Counted from the stretch's first letter, positions 1 through 9,668 are shown. The stretch is DNA of 64,000 bases from Phycisphaerales bacterium (GCA_022360095.1 JAKSDK010001896.1:1-64000), one strand, 5' to 3'. Notes: a model not told the origin generated them from the letters alone. Numbers and translations: made by a program.

Positions 1-139
1 CGACCTGCCCCGGTGTGGTGTTCTCCGGCGTGAGCACAGCCTCGCCGCAACCGCCGGTCCAGTAGTTGAGATTCAGGATCAGCAATACGCAAAGGACGGC
101 TTTGATCTTCGAAAGAAGACGACGGTAGTTTTTAGTCAT
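1..139 (-). CDS. Exported lipoprotein, N-terminal fragment (cut by window edge)
   Basis: Reading leftward from the ATG at 139, the first 46 codons are open to the window edge. The start has a good ribosome binding site (AGGGG about seven bases upstream). The N-terminus has a basic segment (KNYRR..SKIK), a hydrophobic stretch (VLCVLLILNLNYW) and then TGGC, which resembles a lipobox, so a lipoprotein signal peptide is likely. The mature part begins Cys-Gly-Glu-Ala and is cut after about 17 residues, so no function can be given. Confidence 0.6.
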   Translation of the reverse strand, partial: MTKNYRRLLSKIKAVLCVLLILNLNYWTGGCGEAVLTPENTTPGQV

Positions 140-545
140 TTGCTTTCCCCTGGATGTACAAACGTCGTATGCTCGAGAACTGTCTTAGTTTAGGGAGAAG
201 TTTCAACGCTTACGGCAAGACAGCCCTTTATTATCAGGTCGTTACGTTACACAAGTCAAGCTCGTAGAGTCCGCGTTTATCCAGTTATATTCGGTAAGGT
301 TGTCGAATATAGGAGCAGCCCAAAGCCGGAGAATGGCATCGGAGTCGGCCACACGCAGTCGAGAAAAATAACGATCGCGGATGTCGCAGAAGCATTAGGC
401 CGGACACGATTCCCGAAGTCCGGTCAGGAAAATATGTTCGTCCAGATAAGTTGCAGCCTCTTCGCTCAATCGTTATTGAACTTCCTCGTCGGATGCCTGG
501 GATAACTTTGGAAATGCCGAGGACGACTGAGTATAAACTATCGAG
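140..545. other. Intergenic region between divergent genes
   Basis: About 400 bases separate the leftward lipoprotein from the rightward ankyrin gene. No convincing coding region is visible on either strand. One frame at 365-400 reads KITIADVAEALG, which resembles the first helix of a LacI-type DNA-binding domain, but nothing downstream continues that family. The region presumably holds the promoters of the two flanking genes; no clear consensus was seen. Confidence 0.4.
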
Positions 546-1742
546 ATGAACGAGCATTCTCACAAAAATGATCCTGTGACTCGTTTCCTCGAACTGTCTT
601 GCCTTTCGTATTCACAAACCGACGGGCTCGACCGAATACAAGCTGCTCGGGACATGCTCGTCCAGCAGCCGGAGCTGGCTCGGAAGAACGTCTGGACGGC
701 TTCTTGCACCGGTGACATGGAAGCGTTGAAGATGCTTCTTGACGCGAGTCCCGCTCTTGTAAGGTTGAAGGGCGGACCGTTCGAATGGGAGCCTTTGCTG
801 TACGCCGCATACTCTCGACTCAATCTCCCTGGAAGATCAACATTAGACGCCGCGAGGCTCTTGCTGAAAAACCGTGCCGATCCGAACGCGCATTGGATGT
901 GGGGTGGCCAGTATCGATTCACCGTTTTGACGGGTGCCTTCGGAGAAGGTGAGAGCGGTCCTGTTCATCAGCCACCGCATCAAGACTGCGAAGCGCTCGC
1001 GCGCTTACTTCTGGAGGCGGGCGCGGACCCGAACGACAGCCAGGCCCTTTACAACACGATGTTTACGCCAGGGAACCGCTGTTTGGAAATACTTCTTGAG
1101 TTTGGCCTCGGACCGGAGGCGAAGTGCAATTGGTTGGTCGGCAGTCCCCCTAATCTTCAGCCGAATCCGCAGCGCACACTCCACTACCAAATGATGTGGG
1201 CCATTCGAAAGTTTCATGCGTCGCGTGCACGATTGCTCATGAAACATGGCGCAGATGTGACCGAAAGTGATGGCCGGCAGACGCCGTGGAAAGCTGCTGT
1301 GCTGGCAGGGCACTTGGAGATCATCGAAGACCTCATGCGCCATGGAGCGAGGGAAGAGTCGTTGAGTTCGGTTGAAGCCTTCGCCGCCGCTTGCATGGCT
1401 GGTGACCATGAGCACGCAAGCCGGCTTGCCGTTGAGGATGCCGGTTTGTGCGAGAGCACTCAACGAGCAATGCCCGAATTGCTTCTCAACGCAGCGTCCT
1501 CTGACCGTCGGGAGGCTGTGCGGTGCCTGGTCAACGCTGGGTGGGATCCAAACGCCATGCCGCACGGAAATTCCGCTTTGCACCAAGCGGCGTGGAACGG
1601 ACACTTGAAGATGGCGATGCTCCTGGTCGAACTTGGTGCGAGGCCAGACCTTCGGGACAAAGCTCATGACGCCACGGCAGCGGATTGGGCGGAGCACAGC
1701 GGTCATTCAGATGTGGCGGTATATCTTGCGAATCTTGCCTAG
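546..1742 (+). CDS. Ankyrin-repeat protein
   Basis: This 398-residue protein contains several ankyrin-like repeats. The clearest are around residues 100-120 (LLLKNRADPNAH), 150-165 (ARLLLEAGADPNDS), 225-270 (LLMKHGADVTESDGRQTPW..AVLAGHLEII) and 325-395 (LVNAGWDPNAMPHGNSALH..AWNGHLKMAMLLVELGARPDL). Ankyrin repeats mediate protein-protein contacts. There is no signal peptide or membrane segment, so it is probably cytoplasmic. No catalytic domain is visible and the partner is unknown. The start is the first ATG after a stop, with only a weak purine-rich site before it. It appears to be a single-gene transcript. Confidence 0.85.
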   Translation: MNEHSHKNDPVTRFLELSCLSYSQTDGLDRIQAARDMLVQQPELARKNVWTASCTGDMEALKMLLDASPALVRLKGGPFEWEPLLYAAYSRLNLPGRSTLDAARLLLKNRADPNAHWMWGGQYRFTVLTGAFGEGESGPVHQPPHQDCEALARLLLEAGADPNDSQALYNTMFTPGNRCLEILLEFGLGPEAKCNWLVGSPPNLQPNPQRTLHYQMMWAIRKFHASRARLLMKHGADVTESDGRQTPWKAAVLAGHLEIIEDLMRHGAREESLSSVEAFAAACMAGDHEHASRLAVEDAGLCESTQRAMPELLLNAASSDRREAVRCLVNAGWDPNAMPHGNSALHQAAWNGHLKMAMLLVELGARPDLRDKAHDATAADWAEHSGHSDVAVYLANLA

Positions 1743-1847
1743 TTAGAATGGCTCGCGATTCACTCGTTCACATCATGTTATGATATAATATCAGACAAGA
1801 GACCGTGACTCGTTCATAATAATCTCCAGTTCAAGACTCCAGGACGG

Positions 1848-2804
1848 ATGTTCCCATTGAAAGCCGCTGCGTTACAGATTTCTCCGATTTTTCTCAATCG
1901 TCAGGCCACGACACAAAAGATCATCGAAGGTATCGAAAGAGCTGCTGCCAGTGATTGTTCATTGGTCGCATTGGGAGAATCCATCCTCCCGGCCTATCCG
2001 CTTTGGTTGTGCCGGACGGACGGCGCACGCTTTGAGGCTGACGATCAAAAAGAATTGCATTCAGCGTATCTTGAACAGGCCGTTGTCGTAGAGGAGGGAC
2101 ATCTGGATTCGGTGCTGGAAGTCGCCGGTAAGCTGCGAGTCGCTGTGGTCCTCGGCATCGCCGAACGGGCGTCGGATCGGGGAAACCACACGATCTACTG
2201 CTCTCGTGTGTTCATCACAAGCGACGGGCGAATCGGTTCGATCCATCGCAAACTGGTGCCCACATACGAAGAGCGTTTGGCATGGGGCAATGGGGACGGA
2301 GCGGGGCTCGTCACCCATCGCGTCGGCCCCTTCACCGTCGGCGCGCTGAACTGCTGGGAAAACTGGATGCCGCTTGCCCGGGCCGCGCTCTACGCAGCAG
2401 GTGAAGACCTTCACATCATGCTGTGGCCGGGCTCGCAAGAACTGACGCGGGATCTGACACGGTTCGTTGCTCGTGAGGCTAGGTCCTATGTCATTTCCGC
2501 GTGCGGTTTGATCCGTGAGCAGGACCTGCCGGCCGATCTTCCCCATCGTGAGCGAATGTGCCAGCAGGGTGAGACGTTCTACGACGGCGGAAGCTGTATC
2601 GCCGGTCCCGATGGGCAATGGATCGTCGAACCCGTGATGAACAGGGAAGAGCTGGTCGTGGCTGACCTCGATCCGCAAGAAGTGTTTCGCGAGCGGCAGA
2701 ATTTCGATCCCGCCGGTCATTACAGTCGTCCCGATGTATTACGCTTGGTGGTGGATCGGCGCCGACAAACGACGGCGGAGTATATCGACGAGCGCGTACA
2801 ATGA
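1848..2804 (+). CDS. Carbon-nitrogen hydrolase of the nitrilase family
   Basis: The 318-residue protein has the complete nitrilase-superfamily triad: Glu44 in ALGESILPAYP, Lys135 in HRKLVPTYEERLAWGNGDG, and nucleophile Cys169 in GALNCWENWMP. The context around Cys (NCWENW) and the Thr-x-x-Glu-Arg motif after Lys match branch 1 nitrilases and cyanide hydratases rather than amidases or ureidopropionases. Expected chemistry is hydrolysis of an organic nitrile to the acid and ammonia through a thioimidate on Cys; the substrate cannot be told from sequence. Length is typical. AGGACGG sits just before the ATG. No signal peptide, so cytoplasmic. No partner gene is adjacent. Confidence 0.9.
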   Translation: MFPLKAAALQISPIFLNRQATTQKIIEGIERAAASDCSLVALGESILPAYPLWLCRTDGARFEADDQKELHSAYLEQAVVVEEGHLDSVLEVAGKLRVAVVLGIAERASDRGNHTIYCSRVFITSDGRIGSIHRKLVPTYEERLAWGNGDGAGLVTHRVGPFTVGALNCWENWMPLARAALYAAGEDLHIMLWPGSQELTRDLTRFVAREARSYVISACGLIREQDLPADLPHRERMCQQGETFYDGGSCIAGPDGQWIVEPVMNREELVVADLDPQEVFRERQNFDPAGHYSRPDVLRLVVDRRRQTTAEYIDERVQ

Positions 2805-3285
2805 AAATCGCCTTGAAAGACAGAACGAGGATTGGGACGCTGGCACGGTGTCGTGCAGTGAGCCGGGCCATGCTCCGCGATGAATAAACAGATCCGCCCG
2901 CCGGGGGGCACGCATGCGTGCTCCCGACGGACGAAGCCTGCTCCTTCGACAAGAAGGATAGAAAGAGGTTGGGAACCATCAGTTTGCCAACGGGAAGAAG
3001 GCAAGGCGTAAGTCTTAATGACCTACAAATACCACGCCGACCGACGGGTTCCCCGACAACAACAAATGCCGGGCGGAATGGATTTGATTCCCAGATCCGC
3101 AGCAGATTTCTCAATCATCGGCAGACCTCTCCTCTTACCAGACCCATTACGCACTGAAGGGCTGTTTCTTAATTGAAGAACAATCAGGAATCCAACACAT
3201 CACACCGTCATCGAATCGGGCTAACCTCGGTTAGGCTCTCATTGGTCAACGCTCACCACGATGCCGTTCGATATGCTTGTTTCAA
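2805..3285. other. Gene-free stretch between convergent genes
   Basis: About 480 bases lie between the end of the nitrilase and the end of the leftward dockerin protein. Short open frames exist on both strands, but none has a ribosome binding site, recognisable domain or plausible composition. No strong terminator hairpin with a T-tract was found. Confidence 0.4.
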
Positions 3286-5199
3286 TCAGTTAAGAAGTGC
3301 TTGCAGGTAAGGTTCGATATCGCGCCCGTCAACAATGCCATCGTTATTGCAATCGGAGAGGCAAGGCGCGATGTTGTTGCCCAATAGCTCGTCGACAAAA
3401 AGGGGCAGCTCCGGCAGCGGTAGCTCGGGCACATAGCCCCTGCTAGTTTCGAAGGCTACGGCGAAAGCGGGCCAATCGCCGCAGCTAACTTCATTGTTCA
3501 GATCCATGTCAAAGCTTTGTAGGTTGGCAGCGAGGAACAACGGTGCCGTGTTGCCGAGGGTGAGGCGATTGTCCGCAAGCGCTACGGCGAAACGATCGAG
3601 ATCATCCTCGTCAATTTGCCAGTTCCCTTGAAACGCAGAGCCGCTGCTGCCCCAGTCACCCGGCAAAGGTTTGAACTCAAGAGCGGTTGGGTTATACAAA
3701 TGGTCGGGACCGCCTACGCCGAATTTGAATATCTGAGTTCCCGCTTTGCCGATGACGCGGATCTGCTCATATGTATTCGGATCGAACTCAAGAACAGCTC
3801 CCATGCCAAATCTGCATTGGTTGGCGAGGTCACGCCAATCAGCGTCGGCAGCGACGGGTGCTGAAAATGAGCAGATGAATAGATTCCCATTCGGGCCGTA
3901 AGCGAGATCGTTGGGGCTGTTTAAAAAGCCCTCCCAATAACACGGATCGGCGGTGCATGTGCTTTGAACATACGACTCCGGACATGTCGAGCGAGGGATG
4001 ACAATACTTATATTGCCAGTGGCGATGTCATATCGCTCTACTCGGTTTCGTTCGCCGTCAATATCGCTAAGTAGGTAGCCGGCGCCATTCAGGGTTTCGA
4101 TGACACCCACTTTTCTTGCCCCTGATTCTATAATGTTGTTACTAAGAAACTGGAAGGGGATCTCCTCAGGGTCGTATTCGCGAAAGGTCGGGATCGCAGA
4201 TACCTGTGCTGCACCAAGCAACAGATACTTACCGTTCGATGCGAATCGGCCGACCCTTGGGCTCCGCATTGGTGGCATATCTTCGGCAGAAATGGCGACT
4301 TCCAGCGATAGGGTTACGGGATTCAACCCATGAACTGAGTTGTTTTCTGCTCTTACCTGGGTTAGACATAAGAGGCCATTCGGTCCTCCAGTGCTCAGTG
4401 TCTGCAGCACAAAAGTGGGATCCGAAAACTCGGGGCTGTCCGGCGGTACGATGTAGCGAATATATTCACCAGTCTGGCCGTTGTACTCGACGACAGCATC
4501 CGGGCCTACTGCGAACTCTGCCGCTGTGACGACCCAAAGATGGCCGTTTGGGGCCCAAGCGAGATCAACAGGCTGATAATCGAAGATGTTAGTATCTGGC
4601 GGTAAGTCGTCAGTGAAGATACATACCAGTTCACCGTTCGTGACATTGTACTGCAGTATGTTGTCCTCTCTAGTATTACACACATAGAGATCCCCCACGG
4701 CGCCGCGGGGGCAGTCGTCGATGACTTCCAGGGCGTCGGGCAGGGTGTCGCTTTGGGTGTCGGGGTTGGTGACCACCACAGACCAAAAGCCGGCGGCCGT
4801 GCCGGGTGGGAAGAAGAACTGACAACGCACCTGTTTCGCGTTGTCGTGCGCACGGGTGATGACGAGGATCTCTCCACCAATGAGATCCGACTCGCCGGCC
4901 TTCGTGAGGCGCACCGTGGCGCCGTCCAGAAAGTTCGAGCCGTCAATGTAGAAGGTGCGCTCTTCGGAACAAGTATAAACAGTGGTTACGTCAATTTCCG
5001 TTAAAATCGGCGGCAGCGCGCCGCCGCCGATGCCGGCCCAGGCGGCTTGCGTGGATGTGATCGCTGCGAAGATAGAAAAAAGACAGGCGCATGGAAAAAA
5101 ACGGGGCTGCCGTGAAGCGGCAGCCCTTGGTTTGAGTTCTCTTCTTGGACCGTTTACTGACTGCCATGTGCAACCTATATATGCCCTGTGCACTCGCAT
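3286..5199 (-). CDS. Secreted beta-propeller protein with C-terminal dockerin-like repeats
   Basis: A large exported protein read leftward. After a hydrophobic segment ending TSTQAAWAG (signal peptide) comes an IPT/TIG-like region (FYIDGSNFLDGATVRLTKAG), then NHL/SMP30-like propeller blades (NGHLWVVTAA, NGLLCLTQVR, LAYGPNGNLFICSF, YNPTALEFKP). Two EF-hand-like dockerin segments close it (DMDLNNEVSCGDWPAFAVAF and DCNNDGIVDGRDIEPYLQAL). Dockerins bind calcium and usually anchor to cohesins; in planctomycetes similar ends occur on many exported proteins of unknown role. The start is uncertain. ATG 5199 is in frame, but ATG 5167, one frame away, gives a better signal peptide if a run of seven T at 5095-5101 is read as six. 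A perfect terminator-like hairpin also lies in this N-terminal part. Confidence 0.7.
   Translation of the reverse strand: MRVHRAYIGCTWQSVNGPRRELKPRAAASRQPRFFPCACLFSIFAAITSTQAAWAGIGGGALPPILTEIDVTTVYTCSEERTFYIDGSNFLDGATVRLTKAGESDLIGGEILVITRAHDNAKQVRCQFFFPPGTAAGFWSVVVTNPDTQSDTLPDALEVIDDCPRGAVGDLYVCNTREDNILQYNVTNGELVCIFTDDLPPDTNIFDYQPVDLAWAPNGHLWVVTAAEFAVGPDAVVEYNGQTGEYIRYIVPPDSPEFSDPTFVLQTLSTGGPNGLLCLTQVRAENNSVHGLNPVTLSLEVAISAEDMPPMRSPRVGRFASNGKYLLLGAAQVSAIPTFREYDPEEIPFQFLSNNIIESGARKVGVIETLNGAGYLLSDIDGERNRVERYDIATGNISIVIPRSTCPESYVQSTCTADPCYWEGFLNSPNDLAYGPNGNLFICSFSAPVAADADWRDLANQCRFGMGAVLEFDPNTYEQIRVIGKAGTQIFKFGVGGPDHLYNPTALEFKPLPGDWGSSGSAFQGNWQIDEDDLDRFAVALADNRLTLGNTAPLFLAANLQSFDMDLNNEVSCGDWPAFAVAFETSRGYVPELPLPELPLFVDELLGNNIAPCLSDCNNDGIVDGRDIEPYLQALLN
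5095..5126 (-). terminator. Hairpin plus T-tract inside the start region of the dockerin gene
   Basis: On the leftward strand, GGGCTGCCG (5126-5118 side) pairs perfectly with CGGCAGCCC across a five-base loop and is followed by CG and seven T. This is the form of an intrinsic terminator. It lies inside the apparent signal-peptide coding part, so it could attenuate the gene, end a small upstream transcript, or be coincidental. The T-run is also a plausible slippage site. Confidence 0.55.
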
Positions 5200-5942
5200 C
5201 TGGCGGATGCGATCACTACACCGGTCATGTGAGCAAGCACGGTGCGTGGAGCCGCTGTTCTCAATCGGTGGCCCCCATACATCTTTTCCTTTGCCTTGAG
5301 GAACACGCTTAAAGTTAGCTGGTTCTATCTTCGGACAAGCCTTGATCCCATGCGTTCTTTCTTGAATAGCTTGAATCTTCCAATTGCTTGCCAGTTTCAT
5401 TTTGATGCTCCTTGCGTTCAGGATTTGCCAATTGATGTCACGCGGTGGGTAATCATCGCCGTTGCGATTCCCCGACGCCTGTCCGTTCGACCCTTTCAAC
5501 ATTCATTGGTTCCGACGCCCCAAACCCCACTACGCATTGGCAAACCGGCCCTTAAGCGAGCGACCCGAAAAATCTAAAATCTTTCTGCTTTCTTGATCGT
5601 AGGACTATCCCGAGATTCTCCGGTAAGAAAACCTGCGTCTGTGCGTAGCCATATTTGGAACAACGATATCCGGCCGATAAAGCGCGGCCGCATAGGGAAG
5701 CAGAGTGGTTCGCGCCAAGGCCGGTACCGCGCAGTGATCATTGCGTGCGCGGTGTACGCGAAATGAACGAGCGATAATGTGTCAACACATGCCGTCAGGC
5801 GTTGGCGCGAGCCATATAACACCAGCGTCGTCAGGGAATAGGTTCAATTCGGATGAAAGATCGTGGTAAAATTCTTTGCCGACAAATATTTTCATTTTCA
5901 TGGGACCGTTGTCGGCACATTCGCGCGACAGAGGACCTGAGT
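5200..5942. other. Divergent intergenic region
   Basis: About 740 bases lie between the probable start of the leftward dockerin protein and the ECF sigma factor. The leftward frame stays open to 5502, but the extra N-terminal residues look unlike coding sequence and precede the only signal peptide. No other supported gene, RNA or repeat was seen. Promoters for both neighbours should lie here. Confidence 0.4.
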
Positions 5943-6539
5943 ATGCTGCGCCGTCAATCGTTTCCACAGACGCGTCCCTCGTTGTTAGGTGAACTGCGCG
6001 CCGACGGCGTGATGCAACAGTCGGCATGGCGGGAGTTCTTCGAGCGGTACGCGCCCCCGGTGTACCGCGTGGCCCGAATGCAGGGGTTGGATGCTCACGA
6101 TGCCGACGACATCGTGCAGCAGTCGATGTTGCAGGTTGCTCGGGGGATTGGGAGCTTTCGCTACGACGCCGACCGTGGGCGTTTTCGCAGTTGGGTGCGA
6201 ACCATTGCCGAACGCAAGATTGTCGATCTGCGGCGCCGACGCGCGGTGCGCAAAGCAGAGACGTTGAATGAAAACACGCTGGCGGCGGCCGATACGCTCG
6301 GTCTCCAGGAGTTGTGGGATCGTGAATGGCAAATGCAAGACATGTTGTGGTGTCTCGATCAGGTGGCTGGCGATTTTTCACCGCGACGCATGGAGGCATT
6401 TCGGCTGTATGTTTTTGAAGGTGTGTCGGCGGCCGAGGTCGCCAAACGCATGGAGATGTCGGTCGGCCACGTGTATGTAGTTAGAGCCCAGGTGATTAAT
6501 AAGGTTAGGGCGCGAATGAAGGTGCTGGAGGAAGATTGA
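5943..6539 (+). CDS. ECF-type RNA polymerase sigma factor
   Basis: A 198-residue sigma-70 family protein. The region 2 core is at about residues 25-90 (AWREFFERYAPPVYRVARMQ, DADDIVQQSMLQVAR, RFRSWVRTIAERKIVDLRRRR). Region 4 is at about 135-190 (MEAFRLYVFEGVSAAEVAKR, SVGHVYVVRAQVINKVRARM). The ATG at 5943 is chosen because it follows AGAGGA and leaves a compact region 2; earlier in-frame codons add unrelated residues. It lies 87 bases before a Ser/Thr kinase gene whose N-terminus carries an HxxxCxxC motif like a zinc-binding anti-sigma factor, so the two probably form a signalling unit. Confidence 0.9.
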   Translation: MLRRQSFPQTRPSLLGELRADGVMQQSAWREFFERYAPPVYRVARMQGLDAHDADDIVQQSMLQVARGIGSFRYDADRGRFRSWVRTIAERKIVDLRRRRAVRKAETLNENTLAAADTLGLQELWDREWQMQDMLWCLDQVAGDFSPRRMEAFRLYVFEGVSAAEVAKRMEMSVGHVYVVRAQVINKVRARMKVLEED

Positions 6540-6626
6540 AGCTTGTCTCAATCGCGAACGAGGTGTTCTTTGGTCTTGAACCGTCCCTCTCACTTCTTAC
6601 GCGTTTCGCTTTGGGCGCGGTGACTT

Positions 6627-9600
6627 ATGTTTGATCGATCCGAACCGAATCGGCCGTCCGGCGACGATTCGACGTCGCCGAGAGATTTTATGACCGACAC
6701 CTGTCCGTCGGCTGGAGCGTTAGAGCATTTCCTTCGGACCGTCGACGACGTTGAGATTCATGGCAACTTAGCCGCCCATCTGGATGCGTGCGCGTCGTGT
6801 CGGGCATTGGCGGAGCGTATGACGGAGCATGCGGCGTGGGGCGACGACCTATGCTGGGTGAACCGGCTGCGTGGTGAAACGGTGGTGGACGTGAACGTCC
6901 CGCTGGCCCGGCTTAATGAAATGCTCAGCGATTATGAAATCATCGAAGAGATCGGTCGGGGCGGGATGGGTATTGTCTTTGCCGCGCAGCACTTGCGGCT
7001 GAAGCGCCGAGTGGCGTTGAAGGTGCTGCCTGCGCTGTTGGGCGCGGTGCGACCCGATGCCATCGGACGTTTCGAGCGCGAGGCCACGGTGCTTGCGCGT
7101 CTCCAGCACACGAACATCATCCCGGTCTTTGACTTCGGCCAAGTAGACGGCACACTGTACTATACCATGCCATTGATCGAAGGCCGGTCGTTACGTGAAA
7201 TTCTGTCTGAGATCAAGGAGACCGGGGCAACGGACATGATCGTCGGCACGGCCGATTCTCAGTTCTCAGTTGTCAGTCGAGGAGGCGCCGACGATCCTCA
7301 AAATCTTTCAGGTTTGGATCGGAACAACTCATCCGTGCAGACGGGGCGACAGTATTATCGTCGCGTTGCGGAGTGGATGGCTGAAGTTGCCGATGCATTG
7401 GATTATGCGCACGAGCATGACGTGATCCACCGAGACATCAAACCGTCAAACCTGTTGCTGGCGGCCGATGGACGCATGATGATCTCCGACTTCGGGCTGG
7501 CACGGGCCAATGATAGTGCGACACTCACGGACAACCGTTCGTTACTGGGCACGGCACGTTATATGAGCCCGGAGCAGGTGGATGAAGAGGCTGTAGGTTC
7601 GCTGGATTGGCGCTCCGACGTGTATGGCCTTGGCGCGACGATGTACGAGATGTTGGCGATGCGGCCGATGTTCGCCGGCATTGACGATCGCGAAGTGCTC
7701 CATTGCGTGTTGTACAAGGAGCCCTTGCCGCCGCGTCGTTTCGTCTCCCGCGTGCCGCGCGAGCTGGAGACGATTTGCCTTAAGGCGGTCAACAAAAACC
7801 CAGCACAACGCTATGCCAAGGCCAAGGATCTGGCCGCCGACCTGCGACGCTGGCTGTTGGGTATGCCAATTCTTGCCCGGCGTCCCTCGTTGCCGTCCAG
7901 AGCGATCAAATTCGCCCGGAGGCGAAAGCTGCTCTTGGCGCTAGTGGCGATATTGATATTTGTATTGGCAGGCTCCGGAATTCTTTACGCTCGTTACGTT
8001 AATACACACCGAGATGTGGATCAATTACGAGATGTCGTCGATGCCCAGAGCATCGAGTTATTGCTGGTTGAGTTGCAGCTGGACGCAGACTTGGGGCGCT
8101 TCGAAGTCGGGCTGGAAAAGATCGACGCGGCTCTAAGAATTTATCCGGACCATGAGGATCTTCAGCACGGACGGGCAACCCTGTTACAGTTCCTAGGGCG
8201 TTTGGAAGAGGCCGTTGCGTACCTTGAAGGAGTTGTGACACGCACGCCGCACCGCTGGTCCGCTCACTACAAGCTGGTCGAGCTTTACAGCGAATTGGGC
8301 AGAGCGGATGAGGCTTGCAAGCACCAACGGATCACCGAAGTGCTCATGCCGTCTGGCACGGCGCACTGGCAGGTTTACTACTTTCAAGCCCTTAGCGCAA
8401 GAGATGAGGAAGCCGTCGATTTGTTGAGCAAGGCGACGAATTTGGAACCGATGGCTGTTGGGCCGTTTTTGTTGCGATGTTATTGTCTACGTAGGCTCAG
8501 TCGCTTTGAAGAGATGCTGCAAGACGCTGAGCGGGCCGTCGCCATGCGTCCTTGTTGGGCGATAACCTACGGACAACGAGGGATTGCTCTTGTGAGCCTC
8601 AAGCGCTATGAACAGGCAATCCGGGATTTAGACAGAGCGATCGAGCTGGATCCGCGAAGGGCAGCATGGTGGGGTAATCGAGCTGAAGCGCATTCGCAGT
8701 TGGGTTGTCATCCAAGGGCCATCGCCGATGCGGAGGAAGCTCTTCATCGGAATCCACGTGAGGCCGGAGCGTATGCGGTTCGAGCAAGATCATTCGCGGC
8801 ACTTGGCGATCTCGACGGTGCCCTCGCGGATATTGGTAAAGCCCTGTCAATAAATTCAAATGCCGTAGAAATTCATCTGCGGCATGCGTGGGTGCTTGAA
8901 CAGGCGGGATGCTACGAGGAGATGTTTGCTGTTTATGACGAGGCGGAGAGGTTGGATCCGGACAATCCAAAAATCGACTTTGGTCGAGCGGCTGTTTTCT
9001 ACCATACCAGGCGGTACGATGAATCCATCGCAGCGTACACACGTGTTCTTGAGCATGACCCAGCGCATCAAAAGGCACGGCATTATCGCGCTGTGTTATT
9101 GACTATCGAGCAGCAGTTTGAAAAGGCTGTCGCCGATTTGACTTACGTGCTCGATCATGAGCCAACCAATCTTGTCGCACGGTCCAGACGCGGGTTTGCC
9201 TACGAGATGCTCGGTGCTCACGAACTCGCTATGGCTGACTACGCTCGGCTTTGCGAGATCGATAGTGCTATCGCAGAGTATGGGGCGCTTTGGCGATACC
9301 TGATTCTTCGACAGACCGGTCAGGAGCAGGCGGCTGAAGATATTTTGTTGTCTCGCACGAAAGAGGCCGATGTCCAGAGCTGGGCAGACCGGCTCTTCGG
9401 GTTATTCACGGGCAACCTGAACTACGAAGACCTTCTCGAAGCCGCAGCAACGGATGATGAATGTGCCGAAGCATATTATTACATTGGGCAAAAAGCGCTT
9501 TTGGAGAACAGACGCGACGACGCGAAAAACGCACTTAATCAGTGCATCGAACTGAATCGCCATAATATTCTCGAAACTAACTTTGCTCGTGCTCGGCTCA

Positions 9601-9668
9601 AAGGCCTTGAGAATGGTCATGGCGAAGGAGGTAATACCGCTGCCAGTGCAGCGTCGCTATTGCCTTAA
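6627..9668 (+). CDS. Membrane Ser/Thr protein kinase with anti-sigma-like zinc motif and TPR repeats
   Basis: A 1013-residue multidomain protein. Residues about 25-65 hold HLDACASCRA (His51, Cys55, Cys58), as in zinc-binding anti-sigma domains. The kinase domain spans about 103-415, with glycine loop GRGGMGIVFA, Lys132, HRD at 268-270 with KPSN, and DFG at 288-290, so it looks catalytically complete. An unusual insert of about 50 residues (about 195-245) lies between the N-lobe and the alpha-E region. A membrane helix follows (about 434-455), then some ten TPR-like repeats to about 990. The TPRs should face outward if the kinase is inside. ATG 6690 (MTDTCPSAG) is an alternative start. It probably acts with the sigma factor just upstream. 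Confidence 0.9.
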   Translation: MFDRSEPNRPSGDDSTSPRDFMTDTCPSAGALEHFLRTVDDVEIHGNLAAHLDACASCRALAERMTEHAAWGDDLCWVNRLRGETVVDVNVPLARLNEMLSDYEIIEEIGRGGMGIVFAAQHLRLKRRVALKVLPALLGAVRPDAIGRFEREATVLARLQHTNIIPVFDFGQVDGTLYYTMPLIEGRSLREILSEIKETGATDMIVGTADSQFSVVSRGGADDPQNLSGLDRNNSSVQTGRQYYRRVAEWMAEVADALDYAHEHDVIHRDIKPSNLLLAADGRMMISDFGLARANDSATLTDNRSLLGTARYMSPEQVDEEAVGSLDWRSDVYGLGATMYEMLAMRPMFAGIDDREVLHCVLYKEPLPPRRFVSRVPRELETICLKAVNKNPAQRYAKAKDLAADLRRWLLGMPILARRPSLPSRAIKFARRRKLLLALVAILIFVLAGSGILYARYVNTHRDVDQLRDVVDAQSIELLLVELQLDADLGRFEVGLEKIDAALRIYPDHEDLQHGRATLLQFLGRLEEAVAYLEGVVTRTPHRWSAHYKLVELYSELGRADEACKHQRITEVLMPSGTAHWQVYYFQALSARDEEAVDLLSKATNLEPMAVGPFLLRCYCLRRLSRFEEMLQDAERAVAMRPCWAITYGQRGIALVSLKRYEQAIRDLDRAIELDPRRAAWWGNRAEAHSQLGCHPRAIADAEEALHRNPREAGAYAVRARSFAALGDLDGALADIGKALSINSNAVEIHLRHAWVLEQAGCYEEMFAVYDEAERLDPDNPKIDFGRAAVFYHTRRYDESIAAYTRVLEHDPAHQKARHYRAVLLTIEQQFEKAVADLTYVLDHEPTNLVARSRRGFAYEMLGAHELAMADYARLCEIDSAIAEYGALWRYLILRQTGQEQAAEDILLSRTKEADVQSWADRLFGLFTGNLNYEDLLEAAATDDECAEAYYYIGQKALLENRRDDAKNALNQCIELNRHNILETNFARARLKGLENGHGEGGNTAASAASLLP

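Noticed and set aside
365-400. Frame reading KITIADVAEALG, like a LacI-type helix-turn-helix start
   Set aside because: Only twelve residues match; the continuation is unlike the family in any frame and there is no start codon or ribosome site. Probably chance or a very old remnant.
285-563. Leftward 92-codon open frame overlapping the ankyrin start
   Set aside because: No ribosome site, odd composition, and it overlaps a well-supported gene start.
2491-3114. Leftward 207-codon frame opposite the nitrilase end
   Set aside because: It is mostly the antisense of the nitrilase, with no recognisable domain.
5200-5502. Upstream extension of the dockerin protein to 5502
   Set aside because: The added residues precede the only signal peptide, have poor composition and no ribosome site, so a later start is more likely.
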